The notes under the pieces are model-generated. The model saw only the letters and a program-made list of their open reading frames with translations. It was not told where the DNA came from and did no database searches. Positions 17,635-27,092 of a stretch of DNA of 64,000 nt are shown here, piece by piece. The stretch is from Psychrobacillus sp. FSL K6-4046 (lineage in GTDB: Bacteria > Bacillota > Bacilli > Bacillales_A > Planococcaceae). The position numbers were made by a program, and so were the translations under genes. Location of the stretch: contig NZ_CP152020.1 of assembly GCF_038624605.1 (NCBI RefSeq), forward strand, positions 496,001 through 560,000, in the 5' to 3' direction. Position 1 is the stretch's first letter, and each line of letters begins with the position of its first letter.

Positions 17635-19230
17635 CATAGCTATCAAGTTAAGAAGTTTATAAAAACCCTCGAGGTTGGTATAGAAAACTAACCAACAGGA
17701 GGTGCTTCACATGAAAAAAACAGATTTAGACGAATGGAAACTCTTAATGGAACAATTGTATAAACTATTTTCCCCAGATAAGTTGGATTGTTGGGCCAAA
17801 GAATCAGGATGGATCAAACGAAAACGAAAGCTTGATGCGTATTCATTTCTCCACATCCTTCTTTATCATTGCGGAAACCTGGCCGGCAGTTCGCTACGCG
17901 AGCTCAGCCTGTCATTAGAAGAAACCTGTCATATTTCTATGACTCCAGAGGCAATAAACCAACGTTTAAATAAAGAATTAATCGTATTTCTAAAAAAGTG
18001 TTTGGAACATTTTATACAAGTGGAGTTAAATTATCAGTTGCCGATCAGTGACGAACTACGAAAATTTTGTGAGAGGATCCGTATAATAGACGCGACCATC
18101 CATTCCCTTCCTTCGGATTTGAAGGAGACTTTTCCTGGCGTCTATCGAGCCGAATTAAAATGCCAACTGGAGTATGAATTCCTGACAGGACAGTTCATAT
18201 TGGCTGACTGGATGAACGGAAAGGAAAACGATTCTCTATATGGGAAGAATCGATTAGAGACGGTCTCACCTGGCGATTTATTTCTACAAGACTTGGGTTA
18301 TTTCCATCTACCCACCTTCCAAAAAATTGATGAGTCCGGGGGCTATTTCGTCTCTAGAGTTCGACCAGATTGTTCTATCTATACAGGGAATCCCAACCCT
18401 CGTTACCATGCCGATGGCAGGGTCGTCAAATCCTCTTTTTATCAGAAGGAATCTTTGGCAGAGCACCTGGAACAAATGGAGCGTGGCTCCGTAAGGGAAT
18501 GGGAGGAAGTTTATGTGGGGTATGACTATAAATTCCCTACCCGTTTAATTTTGTATCGCCATACAGAGGAACAAGATAAAAGTGATCAGTATAAACGTAA
18601 ACATTCACGTTACCAGACAAAGGAGCACGTAAGAGCGCTAGATGGGGCGACGATTATTATGACAAACCTCCCGGATACTATCCCAGCTGAGAAAGTGATG
18701 GACCTTTACCGATTGCGCTGGCAGATCGAGTTATTGTTTAAAGGATGGAAATCTAATTTCCCGACCACTTTTTATAAACAGATAAAGGAAGAACGTGTCC
18801 TATGTCATTTTTTCGCTCATTTATTATTGTTTCTAATCACAACTACAACAACTTATCAGGCACGTTTATTCTTGCTAGAGAAATCTAGAATAGAGATAAG
18901 CATTCAAAAGGGCATCTCAGTTGCACTACGCTTTATTCGCTTGATGTTTGAAAGCATAAAAAAATACACCAAGCTTACCAATGGGGTACTGAAAAGGTTT
19001 CATGGTGCTCTTTGTAAACATGCATTGAAAACAAAAGGGCCACCTGAAAAGGATCCATTGATTATACTCGGTGCAAATTACAGTTAGTATTCTATGCCCT
19101 GTATAGAAAGAAATTAAACTTACATTTTTTGGTTAAACCAAAAAGTGTTAATTTCATATGGTCTAATTTTCAAAAATACCAGTTCATATGAGAGTGAATG
19201 ACGTAAATTTTTCTTAACTTGATAGCTATG
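17635..19230 (+). mobile_element. Complete IS4-family insertion sequence, 1596 bp
   Basis: Both ends carry the perfect 20-base inverted repeat CATAGCTATCAAGTTAAGAA (17635-17654 and, inverted, 19211-19230). The element is flanked by identical 11-base direct repeats and contains a single uninterrupted transposase gene. Intact ends, intact gene and identical target duplications indicate a fairly recent insertion. Within the element, about 30 bases after the transposase gene, lies a palindrome (TTTTTGGTTAAACCAAAAA) that may end transposase transcription. The host target is an intergenic repeat, so no gene was broken. Confidence 0.95.
17711..19087 (+). CDS. IS4-family transposase (DDE)
   Basis: The 458-residue protein has all three acidic residues of the DDE site: Asp127 in RIIDATIHS, Asp194 in LFLQDLGYF, and Glu340 inside YRLRWQIELLFKGWK, which is the exact Y-(2)-R-(3)-E-(6)-K signature of IS4 transposases (Tyr333, Arg336, Glu340, Lys347). 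It catalyses cut-and-paste movement of the element. The ATG at 17711 is preferred over GTG 17702 because AGGAGG lies 8 bases before it. There is no frameshift, so the protein should be functional. Size and organisation fit the IS231-like part of the family. Confidence 0.95.
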   Translation: MKKTDLDEWKLLMEQLYKLFSPDKLDCWAKESGWIKRKRKLDAYSFLHILLYHCGNLAGSSLRELSLSLEETCHISMTPEAINQRLNKELIVFLKKCLEHFIQVELNYQLPISDELRKFCERIRIIDATIHSLPSDLKETFPGVYRAELKCQLEYEFLTGQFILADWMNGKENDSLYGKNRLETVSPGDLFLQDLGYFHLPTFQKIDESGGYFVSRVRPDCSIYTGNPNPRYHADGRVVKSSFYQKESLAEHLEQMERGSVREWEEVYVGYDYKFPTRLILYRHTEEQDKSDQYKRKHSRYQTKEHVRALDGATIIMTNLPDTIPAEKVMDLYRLRWQIELLFKGWKSNFPTTFYKQIKEERVLCHFFAHLLLFLITTTTTYQARLFLLEKSRIEISIQKGISVALRFIRLMFESIKKYTKLTNGVLKRFHGALCKHALKTKGPPEKDPLIILGANYS

Positions 19231-19374
19231 CTGTGGGATGAGTGAGACAGTTAAGACATCACAACCGCGCGCGTAAGCGACGGGTGATGGCTTAACGCTC
19301 ACCCCACGGAAAGCGTCCGGCTGGCGTGGAAATCAATTCTACTATCCGATTTTGAGAGCATCCTAAATCAACCC
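19231..19374 (+). repeat. Intergenic repeat, family A copy 2, right part
   Basis: Begins with the right target duplication (19231-19241), continues with GTGAGACAGTTAAGACATCA and ends near AAATCAACC, matching the second half of the copy at 17085-17342. Removing the IS and one duplication rebuilds a continuous repeat. Confidence 0.8.
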
Positions 19375-19462
19375 TGACCTTTAACATAGCCTTTTATAAA
19401 AGAGGAAGTGGGAGGAGAAGTGACGAAAAAGTATAGGAAGAAAAAGAATGGAGGAGCTTCAT

Positions 19463-20191
19463 ATGAGATGTAGGGTAATTGGAATGTGGGGAGGATATCC
19501 AAAAGAAAATGGACCTTGCTCAGGCTATCTGATTGAACAAGACGATTTTTCTGTGCTAGTAGACTGTGGAAGTGGAGTATTAATGGAAGTTCAAAAGTAT
19601 ATCAACTTGAATGATATAAACCACGTCATGCTGTCTCATTATCATTATGATCATAGTAGTGACATTGGTGCTTATTTGTTCTCCAGATTAGTTAACACGA
19701 AGATTGGTAGAGCAAATGAGCATTTACAAATATACGGACCTAATGATGAGGATATAAAAAGAAGAGTGGAGGAAGTAGAGTACTCTAAATTCACCTCATT
19801 TAATGAAAAAAGTGAGATACATATTGGTCCCTTTACTTTCACCTTCTTGAGGAATATCCATCCAGTCGAAACTTATAGTATTAAAATTGAAAGTGAACAT
19901 ACAAAAATAGTGTATACATCTGATACAAGTTATATGAAGGAGCTAATTGATTTTGCTGAGGAAGCTGATTTACTAATTGTAGAAAGTAGTTTATATGAGG
20001 ATATGGATGGAAGTTCATCTGGACATATGAATTCAAAGGAGGCAGGACTTCTAGCTAGTCAATCTAAAGCAAAAAAAGTGATCTTAACACATCTTCCACA
20101 CTACGGAGATTTAGAAAACCTACTGAAAAGTGCTAGAAATGAAGGAAATGAAAATATTGATCTAGCTACCTCTGGAATGCTTATAGAGCTG
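19463..20191 (+). CDS. MBL-fold metallo-hydrolase
   Basis: A beta-lactamase-fold hydrolase of about 243 residues. The metal motif HxHxDH is visible as SHYHYDHSSD, further ligands appear as NIHPVETY, YTSDTSY and LTHLPHYG, and the GHMNSKEAGLLASQ stretch is typical of the RNase Z/YhfI-like branch. Substrate unknown; phosphodiester or ester hydrolysis is typical. The ATG at 19448 is in frame, but its own sequence (ATGGAGGAGCTTCAT) supplies the ribosome site for the ATG at 19463, which I take as the start. The right edge of the IS lies only about 230 bases upstream, so read-through from the element could reach this gene. The stop ends near 20194. Confidence 0.88.
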
Positions 20192-20262
20192 TAAGTAGGG
20201 GAGCGTATGACGATCCATATAATAAGGTTAAGGTGTAATTATCTATGTTGCTATACTATAGA

Positions 20263-20297
20263 AGAAGAGGTCCTGAGCAATTCAAGACCTCTTTTTT
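20263..20297. terminator. Bidirectional terminator
   Basis: AAGAGGTC (20265-20272) with GACCTCTT (20286-20293) and T tract, shared by two convergent genes. Confidence 0.85.
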
Positions 20298-20307
20298 ATA
20301 TTTACTA

Positions 20308-22338
20308 TTATACATTTTCTGTAGATCTAATTAACTTTTCAACTTGATCTGCAGTAATTGGTTCGCTAATATAGTAGCCCTGAACTGCATCACAACCCAT
20401 ATCCTTTAGTGCATTATATTGTTCCTTAGATTCTACGCCTTCTGCAACAACCTTCACGCCAAGAGACTGTCCAAAATGGATTAAACCTTGGATCAGTTGC
20501 TGAAGTTTTTCTTGTTGCATGATGGAATTTACAAAAGATTTATCTATTTTCAGTTTGCCTATTGGTAGCAACTGTAAATATCTTAAGGAAGCATAGCCCG
20601 TACCAAAATCGTCTAATGCAAAAGTTATTCCTTCTTGATGGAGCGTCTGCATTTGCTTCACAATATTTTTTTCTGCCTCAGCTTCCAAGGCAAACTTCTC
20701 TGTAAACTCTAATTGTAATAATTCTGGGGAACAATTATATTTTTTTAACGCAGCACGTATCGCTTTGACCATATTTTTATCTCTAAATTCTCTTATGGAA
20801 GAGTTATAGCTTACCTTAACGGATAAGCCTTTTTCTTGCCAGATTGCAGCTTGTTCGCAGGATTTTTCTAGCATAAACATACCTATTTCATTTATAAGTC
20901 CGGTTTCCTCTGCTATTGGGATTAATTCATCTGGGTTAATAACTCCAAGAACTTCATCTTCCCAACGAACTAAAGCTTCTACGGAAGTAACTTTCCCAGA
21001 AGTCACTTCACGTTGAGGTAAATACATAACATGAAAGTCATTATGGTTGAGTGCTTCTATTAATCTTTTTTCAATTTGTAGGGATCTGGTAAGCTTATGA
21101 TGATCCGATTGAGAAAGGGATGAAATGATTCCCCCGCCCTCTAATTTTACTTTTTGAAGCGTTGTATTTGTTGCTTTTAATAGATGTAAATAGGTCTGTT
21201 GGTCTTCAGGGAATCTAGTGATTGCTCCACTTACGGTTATTGGAATAACCTTGTTCTCCACATAAATTGGGTTTTGTTTTAAGAAATGTATGAAACCTTC
21301 AATATACCAATCGCTTAGTGGAGTGATTACGGCAAAGTCATCTCTGCCCGCTCGAGCTATAATAGAATCTTCAAAGTAGATTTTTAATCTTTTTGTTAGC
21401 TCTATCATTAGGAAGGATTCTGTTTCAACATCTAGTATTTCTTTTAACGTATAAAATTGGTTGATGCTTATAAAAACAAATGAAAAGTTCTTTTGTTCCT
21501 CGATATGCTCGTTAACAACTTGTTCTAAACGATGTCTACTCATCAGACCTGTTTCTGCATCTACATAAGCAATTTCTTCTAGGCGGGTTTGTAGTAATTT
21601 TTTTTCTGTAACTTCTTCTTCCAAAAGAATATAGTAAAGCGTATTATTTTCAATATCCGTAATTGGAATGGCTATAAGGTCGACCCAATAGCTGAGCCCG
21701 TCTTTAGTCATTTTTTCTACTGTACCTTGATAAGTACTGCCTTTTTGAATCGAGTTCATTATTCCATCTGCTACGGCAATATGCTCAGACGTGTTAGGAA
21801 AGAGCTGCCAAAAGGATTTACCCACGATTCTTTTAGGGGTCCAATTACTCTTTTTAAGAAAAAGATCGTTTGCGTGCATGATCAATCCTTCCTTATCAAG
21901 GTAGAGAACCATAAAACTATGGGATAAAGCTTTCTTCAAGATTTCAAGTTCAAATGATGCTGTTTGATCTGAACTTTTTATTTGATCGGTATCAAATTGG
22001 AATAAGACGTACGTTATATCATGAATAGTTAGGGATTTTAGTATAAGCGATGTTTTTAATAATTGTTTATCTTTTTTATACAATGTTACTGAATTAATGC
22101 GAATTGGTTCTTCTTTCGCGATAATTTTGTCCCATTTGGCAATAAGGTGACCATGAGTATAATCATTAAAAAACGGTAAATTTGAACCCTTTACTTCTTC
22201 GGAAGTATATCCAAAGTGCTTTTCTGCTTCTTGGCTCCACCAAACGATATGACCATCCTCATCTGTTAGAAAGGTTGGGTATGGTATATGATTTAACACA
22301 GCTTCACTTAAATCCAGTTGTTTTTCCTGCAGATACAT
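20308..22338 (-). CDS. PAS-PAS-GGDEF-EAL protein, probable c-di-GMP phosphodiesterase
   Basis: The 676-residue protein has two PAS sensor domains (about 10-115 and 135-250), a GGDEF domain (about 255-415) and an EAL domain (about 430-670). The GGDEF signature reads GRDDF in RAGRDDFAVI, so cyclase activity is unlikely and the domain is probably regulatory. The EAL domain keeps the metal and catalytic residues: SVEALVRW, the asparagine in SYNSSIRE, the LEFTEKF glutamates, LDDFGTGYASL, the lysine in KLKIDKSF, VVAEGVES and QGYY. It should therefore hydrolyse cyclic di-GMP under control of the PAS domains. No membrane helix is seen, so it is cytosolic. GGGGGA precedes the ATG. Single-gene unit. 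Confidence 0.92.
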   Translation of the reverse strand: MYLQEKQLDLSEAVLNHIPYPTFLTDEDGHIVWWSQEAEKHFGYTSEEVKGSNLPFFNDYTHGHLIAKWDKIIAKEEPIRINSVTLYKKDKQLLKTSLILKSLTIHDITYVLFQFDTDQIKSSDQTASFELEILKKALSHSFMVLYLDKEGLIMHANDLFLKKSNWTPKRIVGKSFWQLFPNTSEHIAVADGIMNSIQKGSTYQGTVEKMTKDGLSYWVDLIAIPITDIENNTLYYILLEEEVTEKKLLQTRLEEIAYVDAETGLMSRHRLEQVVNEHIEEQKNFSFVFISINQFYTLKEILDVETESFLMIELTKRLKIYFEDSIIARAGRDDFAVITPLSDWYIEGFIHFLKQNPIYVENKVIPITVSGAITRFPEDQQTYLHLLKATNTTLQKVKLEGGGIISSLSQSDHHKLTRSLQIEKRLIEALNHNDFHVMYLPQREVTSGKVTSVEALVRWEDEVLGVINPDELIPIAEETGLINEIGMFMLEKSCEQAAIWQEKGLSVKVSYNSSIREFRDKNMVKAIRAALKKYNCSPELLQLEFTEKFALEAEAEKNIVKQMQTLHQEGITFALDDFGTGYASLRYLQLLPIGKLKIDKSFVNSIMQQEKLQQLIQGLIHFGQSLGVKVVAEGVESKEQYNALKDMGCDAVQGYYISEPITADQVEKLIRSTENV

Positions 22339-22484
22339 CGTCAGTCCCCCATAAAAATTATCTAATAGTAATTATACAGAATATAGATAATATAGTCATT
22401 AGCATAGAACAATATATTCACAAAATAATTAAATATAGACTAAAATACCTACTAAATATTTGAGTTATAAAGGAGGAAATCAAT

Positions 22485-23402
22485 ATGAAAAGGTCAAAGG
22501 GAATAATTTTAATAATTATCGGGTCTGTTCTTTGGGGTGCCACAGGTCCCATGATGGAGTGGGTCCTGCATAATAGTGAACTAAGTGTGCCATTTTTCTT
22601 AACTGTAAGGCTAATTGTTGCAGGGACTAGTATTTTAGTATTTTTAAAATTTCAAAAGAAAAAGGTATTTGTTATATGGAAAGAACCCGTCTGGTTGAAG
22701 CAATTGTTTATCTTCGCCTTACTGGGGATGCTCGGAGTGCAATATACTTTTATAGCTGCGATTGAAGCCAGTAATGCATCTATAGCAACCCTGCTTCAAT
22801 TTCTTGGCCCTATTTACATCATCATATACGTTTCCTGGAAGGGTAAGACATTTCCTCCGAAATACCAGGTGGTTGGAATAATAGGAACATTGCTAGGCTT
22901 ATTTTTATTGCTGACTAATGCGAACATAAACCAGCTTTTAATAAGTAATGAAGCATTGTTTTGGGGACTGCTGCTGGGAGTTACCTTTTCTATATACACG
23001 GTATATCCAGCAAGACTTATGAAGGAGTGGGGGGTACTAGTTGTAGTAGGGTGGGGAATGCTTATTGGAGGTATTGTTTTAGCATTACTCTCTCAAGTTT
23101 GGAATAGTAATGAATGGAGCGAATTGGTGAGTTATCCTATCATCATATTTGTAGTACTTATAGTTTTAATGGGGACGATTGCTTTTGTTATGTTCCTATC
23201 AAGTATGAAATACATAACAGCGGTAGAAACGAGTATTTTATCCAGCATAGAGCCTTTGACAGCAATGATTATCTCGGTATTTTGGTTTGGGCAAATATTA
23301 GGAGGCTGGCAGTATACAGGGGTATTAGTCATGCTAGTATTTGTGACTTGGCTCTCAGTAGCAGGTGATCTTAAGTGGGATCGTTTTAAAAAGAAGAAAT
23401 AA
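22485..23402 (+). CDS. EamA/DMT-family transporter
   Basis: A 305-residue protein with about ten membrane helices in two EamA repeats. The first repeat opens with IIIGSVLWGATGPMMEW, followed by the conserved AAIEASNASIATLLQFLGPIYI; the second has the VTFSIYTVYPARL segment and SSIEPLTAMIISVFWFGQ. Members of this family export small metabolites such as amino acids or nucleosides; the substrate cannot be read from sequence. AAGGAGG lies 8 bases upstream of the ATG. A 9-base inverted repeat (23412-23431, TAGGGTATT/AATACCCTA) follows the stop but lacks a T run. Confidence 0.9.
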   Translation: MKRSKGIILIIIGSVLWGATGPMMEWVLHNSELSVPFFLTVRLIVAGTSILVFLKFQKKKVFVIWKEPVWLKQLFIFALLGMLGVQYTFIAAIEASNASIATLLQFLGPIYIIIYVSWKGKTFPPKYQVVGIIGTLLGLFLLLTNANINQLLISNEALFWGLLLGVTFSIYTVYPARLMKEWGVLVVVGWGMLIGGIVLALLSQVWNSNEWSELVSYPIIIFVVLIVLMGTIAFVMFLSSMKYITAVETSILSSIEPLTAMIISVFWFGQILGGWQYTGVLVMLVFVTWLSVAGDLKWDRFKKKK

Positions 23403-23542
23403 ATCTAACATTAGGGTATTACAATACCCTATCTTTAAAATAAACAGATTATTAATTTTTTTCTATTTATTATAGTAGGGATGTGGCATAATAGGTTTTA
23501 CAGTAATTAGTTCGAGTGACGAAGAATTTAGGAGTGTTTTAT

Positions 23543-25279
23543 GTGAAGACCATATTTTCTTATTTAAAGCCTTATAAATGGCTTGTAGTAACAGCTTTAC
23601 TTTTTATGTTGATTGAGTTGTCCGTAGAGCTCATTCAGCCACTGTTAATTGCAGTTATTATAGATGAAGGAATTGTTGGAAGGGATCAATCATCTATTAT
23701 TTTCTGGGGAAGTATTATGCTAGGGCTTTCTTTCGTTGCCTTTTTAGCTGGTATCATCAATACTTTTATAGCTTCGCATGCTGTACAGAGCTATGGCTTT
23801 GATATTCGACAGGCTTTGTTTAGAAAAGTTCAATCTTTTACAATGACTACTTTCTTAAAGTTTCCGACTTCTAGTTTAATTACTAGATTAACAAGTGATG
23901 TTACTATTACTCAGAATCTTATCTTTATGGGTCTTCGGATTATGCTTAGAGCACCGTTGTTAGTAATAGGAAGTATTATCATGTCTTTCATTGTTCATCC
24001 AAAGCTTGCGCTATATCTAGTAATTGGTGCTCCTTTTCTATTAATTTTTCTTTATTTTATGAGCAGAAAAGGACTGACCTTGTTCTCTAAGGTACAAAAA
24101 AGTGTAGATAATGTAACACGTAAAATCCAAGAAAACTTACAAGCGGTAAGATTGATTAAAGCTTATTTAAGAGGAGATTTTGAAGCAAGTCGTTTTGGAA
24201 AGGTAGCTAACATTTTAAAGGTGGATAATGTGAAGGCCTTTAGAATTATGGAATTGATCCTCCCAGTCTTGCTATTTGTTATGAATATAAGCTTAATGGC
24301 AGTTCTCTGGTTTGGCGCTAAGGAAATCCAAACGGGTGGAGCACAAATTGGAGAGTTAGTAGCGATCGTCAATTACGCTATGCGAATGACAGGTGCATTC
24401 TCTATGTTTTCTTTCATCATTATATTCTTTTCCCGAGCAAAAGCTTCTTCAGAACGGATGGAGGAGGTACTGCTGGTGAATGAAGGGATAGAAAATTTTG
24501 AAGGTGGAATGACTGAGCATCTTTCTACTATTGGTAAGCTAGAATTTCAAAACGTTTCCTTTACATATCCAGGAACGAACGCACCAGTACTTCAAAACGT
24601 TTCCTTTACTGTTGAACCAGGATCTAAACTTGCCATTATGGGAGCCACTGGCTCGGGAAAAACGACCCTGCTAAATCTAATTCCTCGCTTCTTTGATGCA
24701 ACAGAAGGCCGAATTCTTATCAATGAAAAAGAAGTACAGGAATGGCCATTAAAAGAACTTAGACAGGTGATTGGGTTAGTCCCTCAGCAATCTATTCTCT
24801 TTACCGGTAGTATAGAGGAAAACCTTGGATGGGGAGACTCCACTGCTACGGAGGATCTATTGAGGGAAGCTGCAAAGCAAGCGCAGATACACAATTCGAT
24901 TGAACGCTTCCCAGAGCAATACAACACTAGAGTTGGTCAAAAAGGCGTTAATCTGTCTGGAGGGCAAAAGCAAAGACTTTCTATTGCGCGGGCCTTAGTA
25001 CGTAAACCAGAAATTTTACTATTAGATGATAGTACTAGTGCATTGGATATTGCTACAGAAAATGCATTGTGGGAAGCATTAGAAGGAGAAAATGCCACTA
25101 TGCTCGTAATTACTCAAAAAATTAGAACTGCTAAAGGAGCAGATCAAATTCTTCTTTTAGAGAATGGAGAGGTATCGGCATATGGTACGCATGAGGAGCT
25201 TATGAAAAAATCTTCGCTGTACAGAGAGATTGCAGAATCGCAACAGGAGGTGGACGAACAAGATGAGCTTCATTCGTAA
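23543..25279 (+). CDS. ABC exporter half-transporter with degenerate nucleotide site (subunit 1)
   Basis: A 578-residue type IV ABC exporter: six helices in residues 1-310 and an ATPase domain with Walker A GATGSGKTT and signature LSGGQKQRLSIARAL. Two residues needed for hydrolysis differ: the Walker B motif reads LLLDDSTSALD, with aspartate where the catalytic glutamate should be, and the switch histidine is replaced in VITQKIRT. These are the marks of the degenerate site in heterodimeric exporters such as TM287/288 and BmrCD. Its partner is the next gene. GTG 23543 is chosen because AGGAG lies 8 bases before it; the longer frame from 23516 has no ribosome site. The pair probably extrudes drugs or lipids. 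Confidence 0.9.
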   Translation: MKTIFSYLKPYKWLVVTALLFMLIELSVELIQPLLIAVIIDEGIVGRDQSSIIFWGSIMLGLSFVAFLAGIINTFIASHAVQSYGFDIRQALFRKVQSFTMTTFLKFPTSSLITRLTSDVTITQNLIFMGLRIMLRAPLLVIGSIIMSFIVHPKLALYLVIGAPFLLIFLYFMSRKGLTLFSKVQKSVDNVTRKIQENLQAVRLIKAYLRGDFEASRFGKVANILKVDNVKAFRIMELILPVLLFVMNISLMAVLWFGAKEIQTGGAQIGELVAIVNYAMRMTGAFSMFSFIIIFFSRAKASSERMEEVLLVNEGIENFEGGMTEHLSTIGKLEFQNVSFTYPGTNAPVLQNVSFTVEPGSKLAIMGATGSGKTTLLNLIPRFFDATEGRILINEKEVQEWPLKELRQVIGLVPQQSILFTGSIEENLGWGDSTATEDLLREAAKQAQIHNSIERFPEQYNTRVGQKGVNLSGGQKQRLSIARALVRKPEILLLDDSTSALDIATENALWEALEGENATMLVITQKIRTAKGADQILLLENGEVSAYGTHEELMKKSSLYREIAESQQEVDEQDELHS

Positions 25280-27083
25280 ACCTTTTGGCTATGAACCCGT
25301 TATTACAAAGGAAGATTTGAAGAAAAATAACAAAAAGAAAGTAGAAAAGGTATCTGATTGGAAAGGAGTACTTAGCAGGTTATGGAAGCTAGTAGATGAA
25401 CAACGATTTTTACTAATCGTTGTCCTGCTATTAGTAGTAGTAAGTTCTGCATTATCCTTGTTAGGCCCTTATTTAGTAGGGAGAATTATTGATGAATATA
25501 TTACAGTAAGTGTTTTTGAAGGCTTAGCACGCTTAATAGGCATTCTAATTGTTGTTTATATATTCTTATCTATTTCTATGTACTTACAAAGTTATTGGAT
25601 GATTGGTGTAGCGCAACAAACTATTTATCGTCTACGAACTATACTATTCAATAAGCTTCAAAAGCTACCTGTTTCTTTTTTTGATAAGCGTCAGCACGGT
25701 GAGCTGATGAGTCGAATGACAAATGATATTGAAAATGTCAGCCAAACCTTAAACTCTTCCTTTATCCAAGTGTTTTCTAGTTTACTAACATTAGTAGGAA
25801 CAACTGTGGTGATGCTTATGTTGAGTCCATTACTAACCTTGGTTACGCTAATTATTGTTCCAGTGATGTTCTTTGCGATGAAATGGATTACTAAGCGAAC
25901 ATCCAAATTATTTAAGGAGCAGCAGCAGGCGGTTGGAGAATTGAATGGGATGATTGAAGAAACAATCTCTGGCCAGCGAATCGTCAAAGCCTTTTCACAG
26001 GAGCAGCGGATGCTAGAGGATTTTGCTTTAAAAAGTGAACGCTTGAAAAGAACAGGGTTTTGGGCGCTTACATACTCAGGATTCATACCTAAAGTAATGA
26101 ACCTGCTGAACAATACAAGTTTTACATTAGTTGCCGCTGCTGGGGGTGTCCTTGCATACCACGGATATGTTTCAATCGGGGAGATAGTTATTTTTACAGA
26201 GTATGCCCGCCAATTTACAAGACCTCTAAACGATTTAGCCAATCAATTCAACACTGTACTTTCTGCAATTGCTGGTGCGGAGCGTGTTTTTGCTATTATT
26301 GATGAGCCAGAAGAGCAGGATACAGTAATGGAGAATAAAGATTTGAAATTGAAGGGTAATGTAACTTTTGAGAATGTAACTTTTAAATACAATACAAAAG
26401 ATGAAAAGCCTACGATTGAAAAAGTTTCCTTTCATGTAGAGGCAGGAAAGACAGCAGCGCTAGTTGGAGCCACCGGAGCAGGGAAAACAACTATTATGCA
26501 GCTGTTAGCCCGCTTCTACGAGACAAATGAAGGGAAAATTATAATTGATGGTATCGCAATCGACCAAATGCCTCGCTATACGTTACGTAGCCAAACGGCT
26601 TTTGTATTGCAGGACCCTTTCCTTTTTGAAATGAGCGTAAAAGAAAATATTCGTTATGGAAAACTTAATGCTACAGATGAAGAGATTATCCAGGCTGCTA
26701 AAGAAGCAAATGCTCATGAGTTTATTGCCAAGCTTCCAAATGGATATGATACAATTCTTTCGGCGGACGGTGGAGAAATCAGTCAAGGTCAAAAACAGCT
26801 ACTTTCTATTGCACGAGCATTAGTCGCAGATTCAGCAATTTTGCTGTTGGATGAGGCAACCTCAAGTATTGATACAGTTACGGAATTGAAAATACAAGAG
26901 GCTCTTGAGAGATTAATGGAAGGCAGAACAAGCTTTGTGATTGCGCACCGATTAAATACGGTAAGAAAAGCAGACTTAATATTTGTCATGGAAAATGGAA
27001 AGCTGATAGAATCAGGTTCACAAGAGGATCTTATAAATGCGCAAGGTCGTTTTTATAGTATGCTTATGAATTCAAAGATTTAG
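25263..27083 (+). CDS. ABC exporter half-transporter with catalytic Walker B (subunit 2)
   Basis: A 606-residue partner of the preceding gene, overlapping its end by 17 bases. It has a charged N-terminal extension of about 40 residues, six helices and an ATPase domain with Walker A GATGAGKTT, a canonical ILLLDEATSSID with the catalytic glutamate, and a normal switch histidine in VIAHRLNT. Its signature motif is altered (EISQGQKQ instead of LSGGQ), so the composite site it forms with subunit 1's Walker A is the weak one. This complementary pattern of defects shows the two genes make one heterodimer. ATG 25263 follows AGGAGG by 12 bases, a long but workable spacing; the frame upstream has no better start. 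Confidence 0.9.
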   Translation: MSFIRKPFGYEPVITKEDLKKNNKKKVEKVSDWKGVLSRLWKLVDEQRFLLIVVLLLVVVSSALSLLGPYLVGRIIDEYITVSVFEGLARLIGILIVVYIFLSISMYLQSYWMIGVAQQTIYRLRTILFNKLQKLPVSFFDKRQHGELMSRMTNDIENVSQTLNSSFIQVFSSLLTLVGTTVVMLMLSPLLTLVTLIIVPVMFFAMKWITKRTSKLFKEQQQAVGELNGMIEETISGQRIVKAFSQEQRMLEDFALKSERLKRTGFWALTYSGFIPKVMNLLNNTSFTLVAAAGGVLAYHGYVSIGEIVIFTEYARQFTRPLNDLANQFNTVLSAIAGAERVFAIIDEPEEQDTVMENKDLKLKGNVTFENVTFKYNTKDEKPTIEKVSFHVEAGKTAALVGATGAGKTTIMQLLARFYETNEGKIIIDGIAIDQMPRYTLRSQTAFVLQDPFLFEMSVKENIRYGKLNATDEEIIQAAKEANAHEFIAKLPNGYDTILSADGGEISQGQKQLLSIARALVADSAILLLDEATSSIDTVTELKIQEALERLMEGRTSFVIAHRLNTVRKADLIFVMENGKLIESGSQEDLINAQGRFYSMLMNSKI

Positions 27084-27092
27084 AAGGGAAGT

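Noticed and set aside
17702-17710. GTG at 17702 as transposase start
   Set aside because: It overlaps the AGGAGG ribosome site; the ATG at 17711 is correctly spaced.
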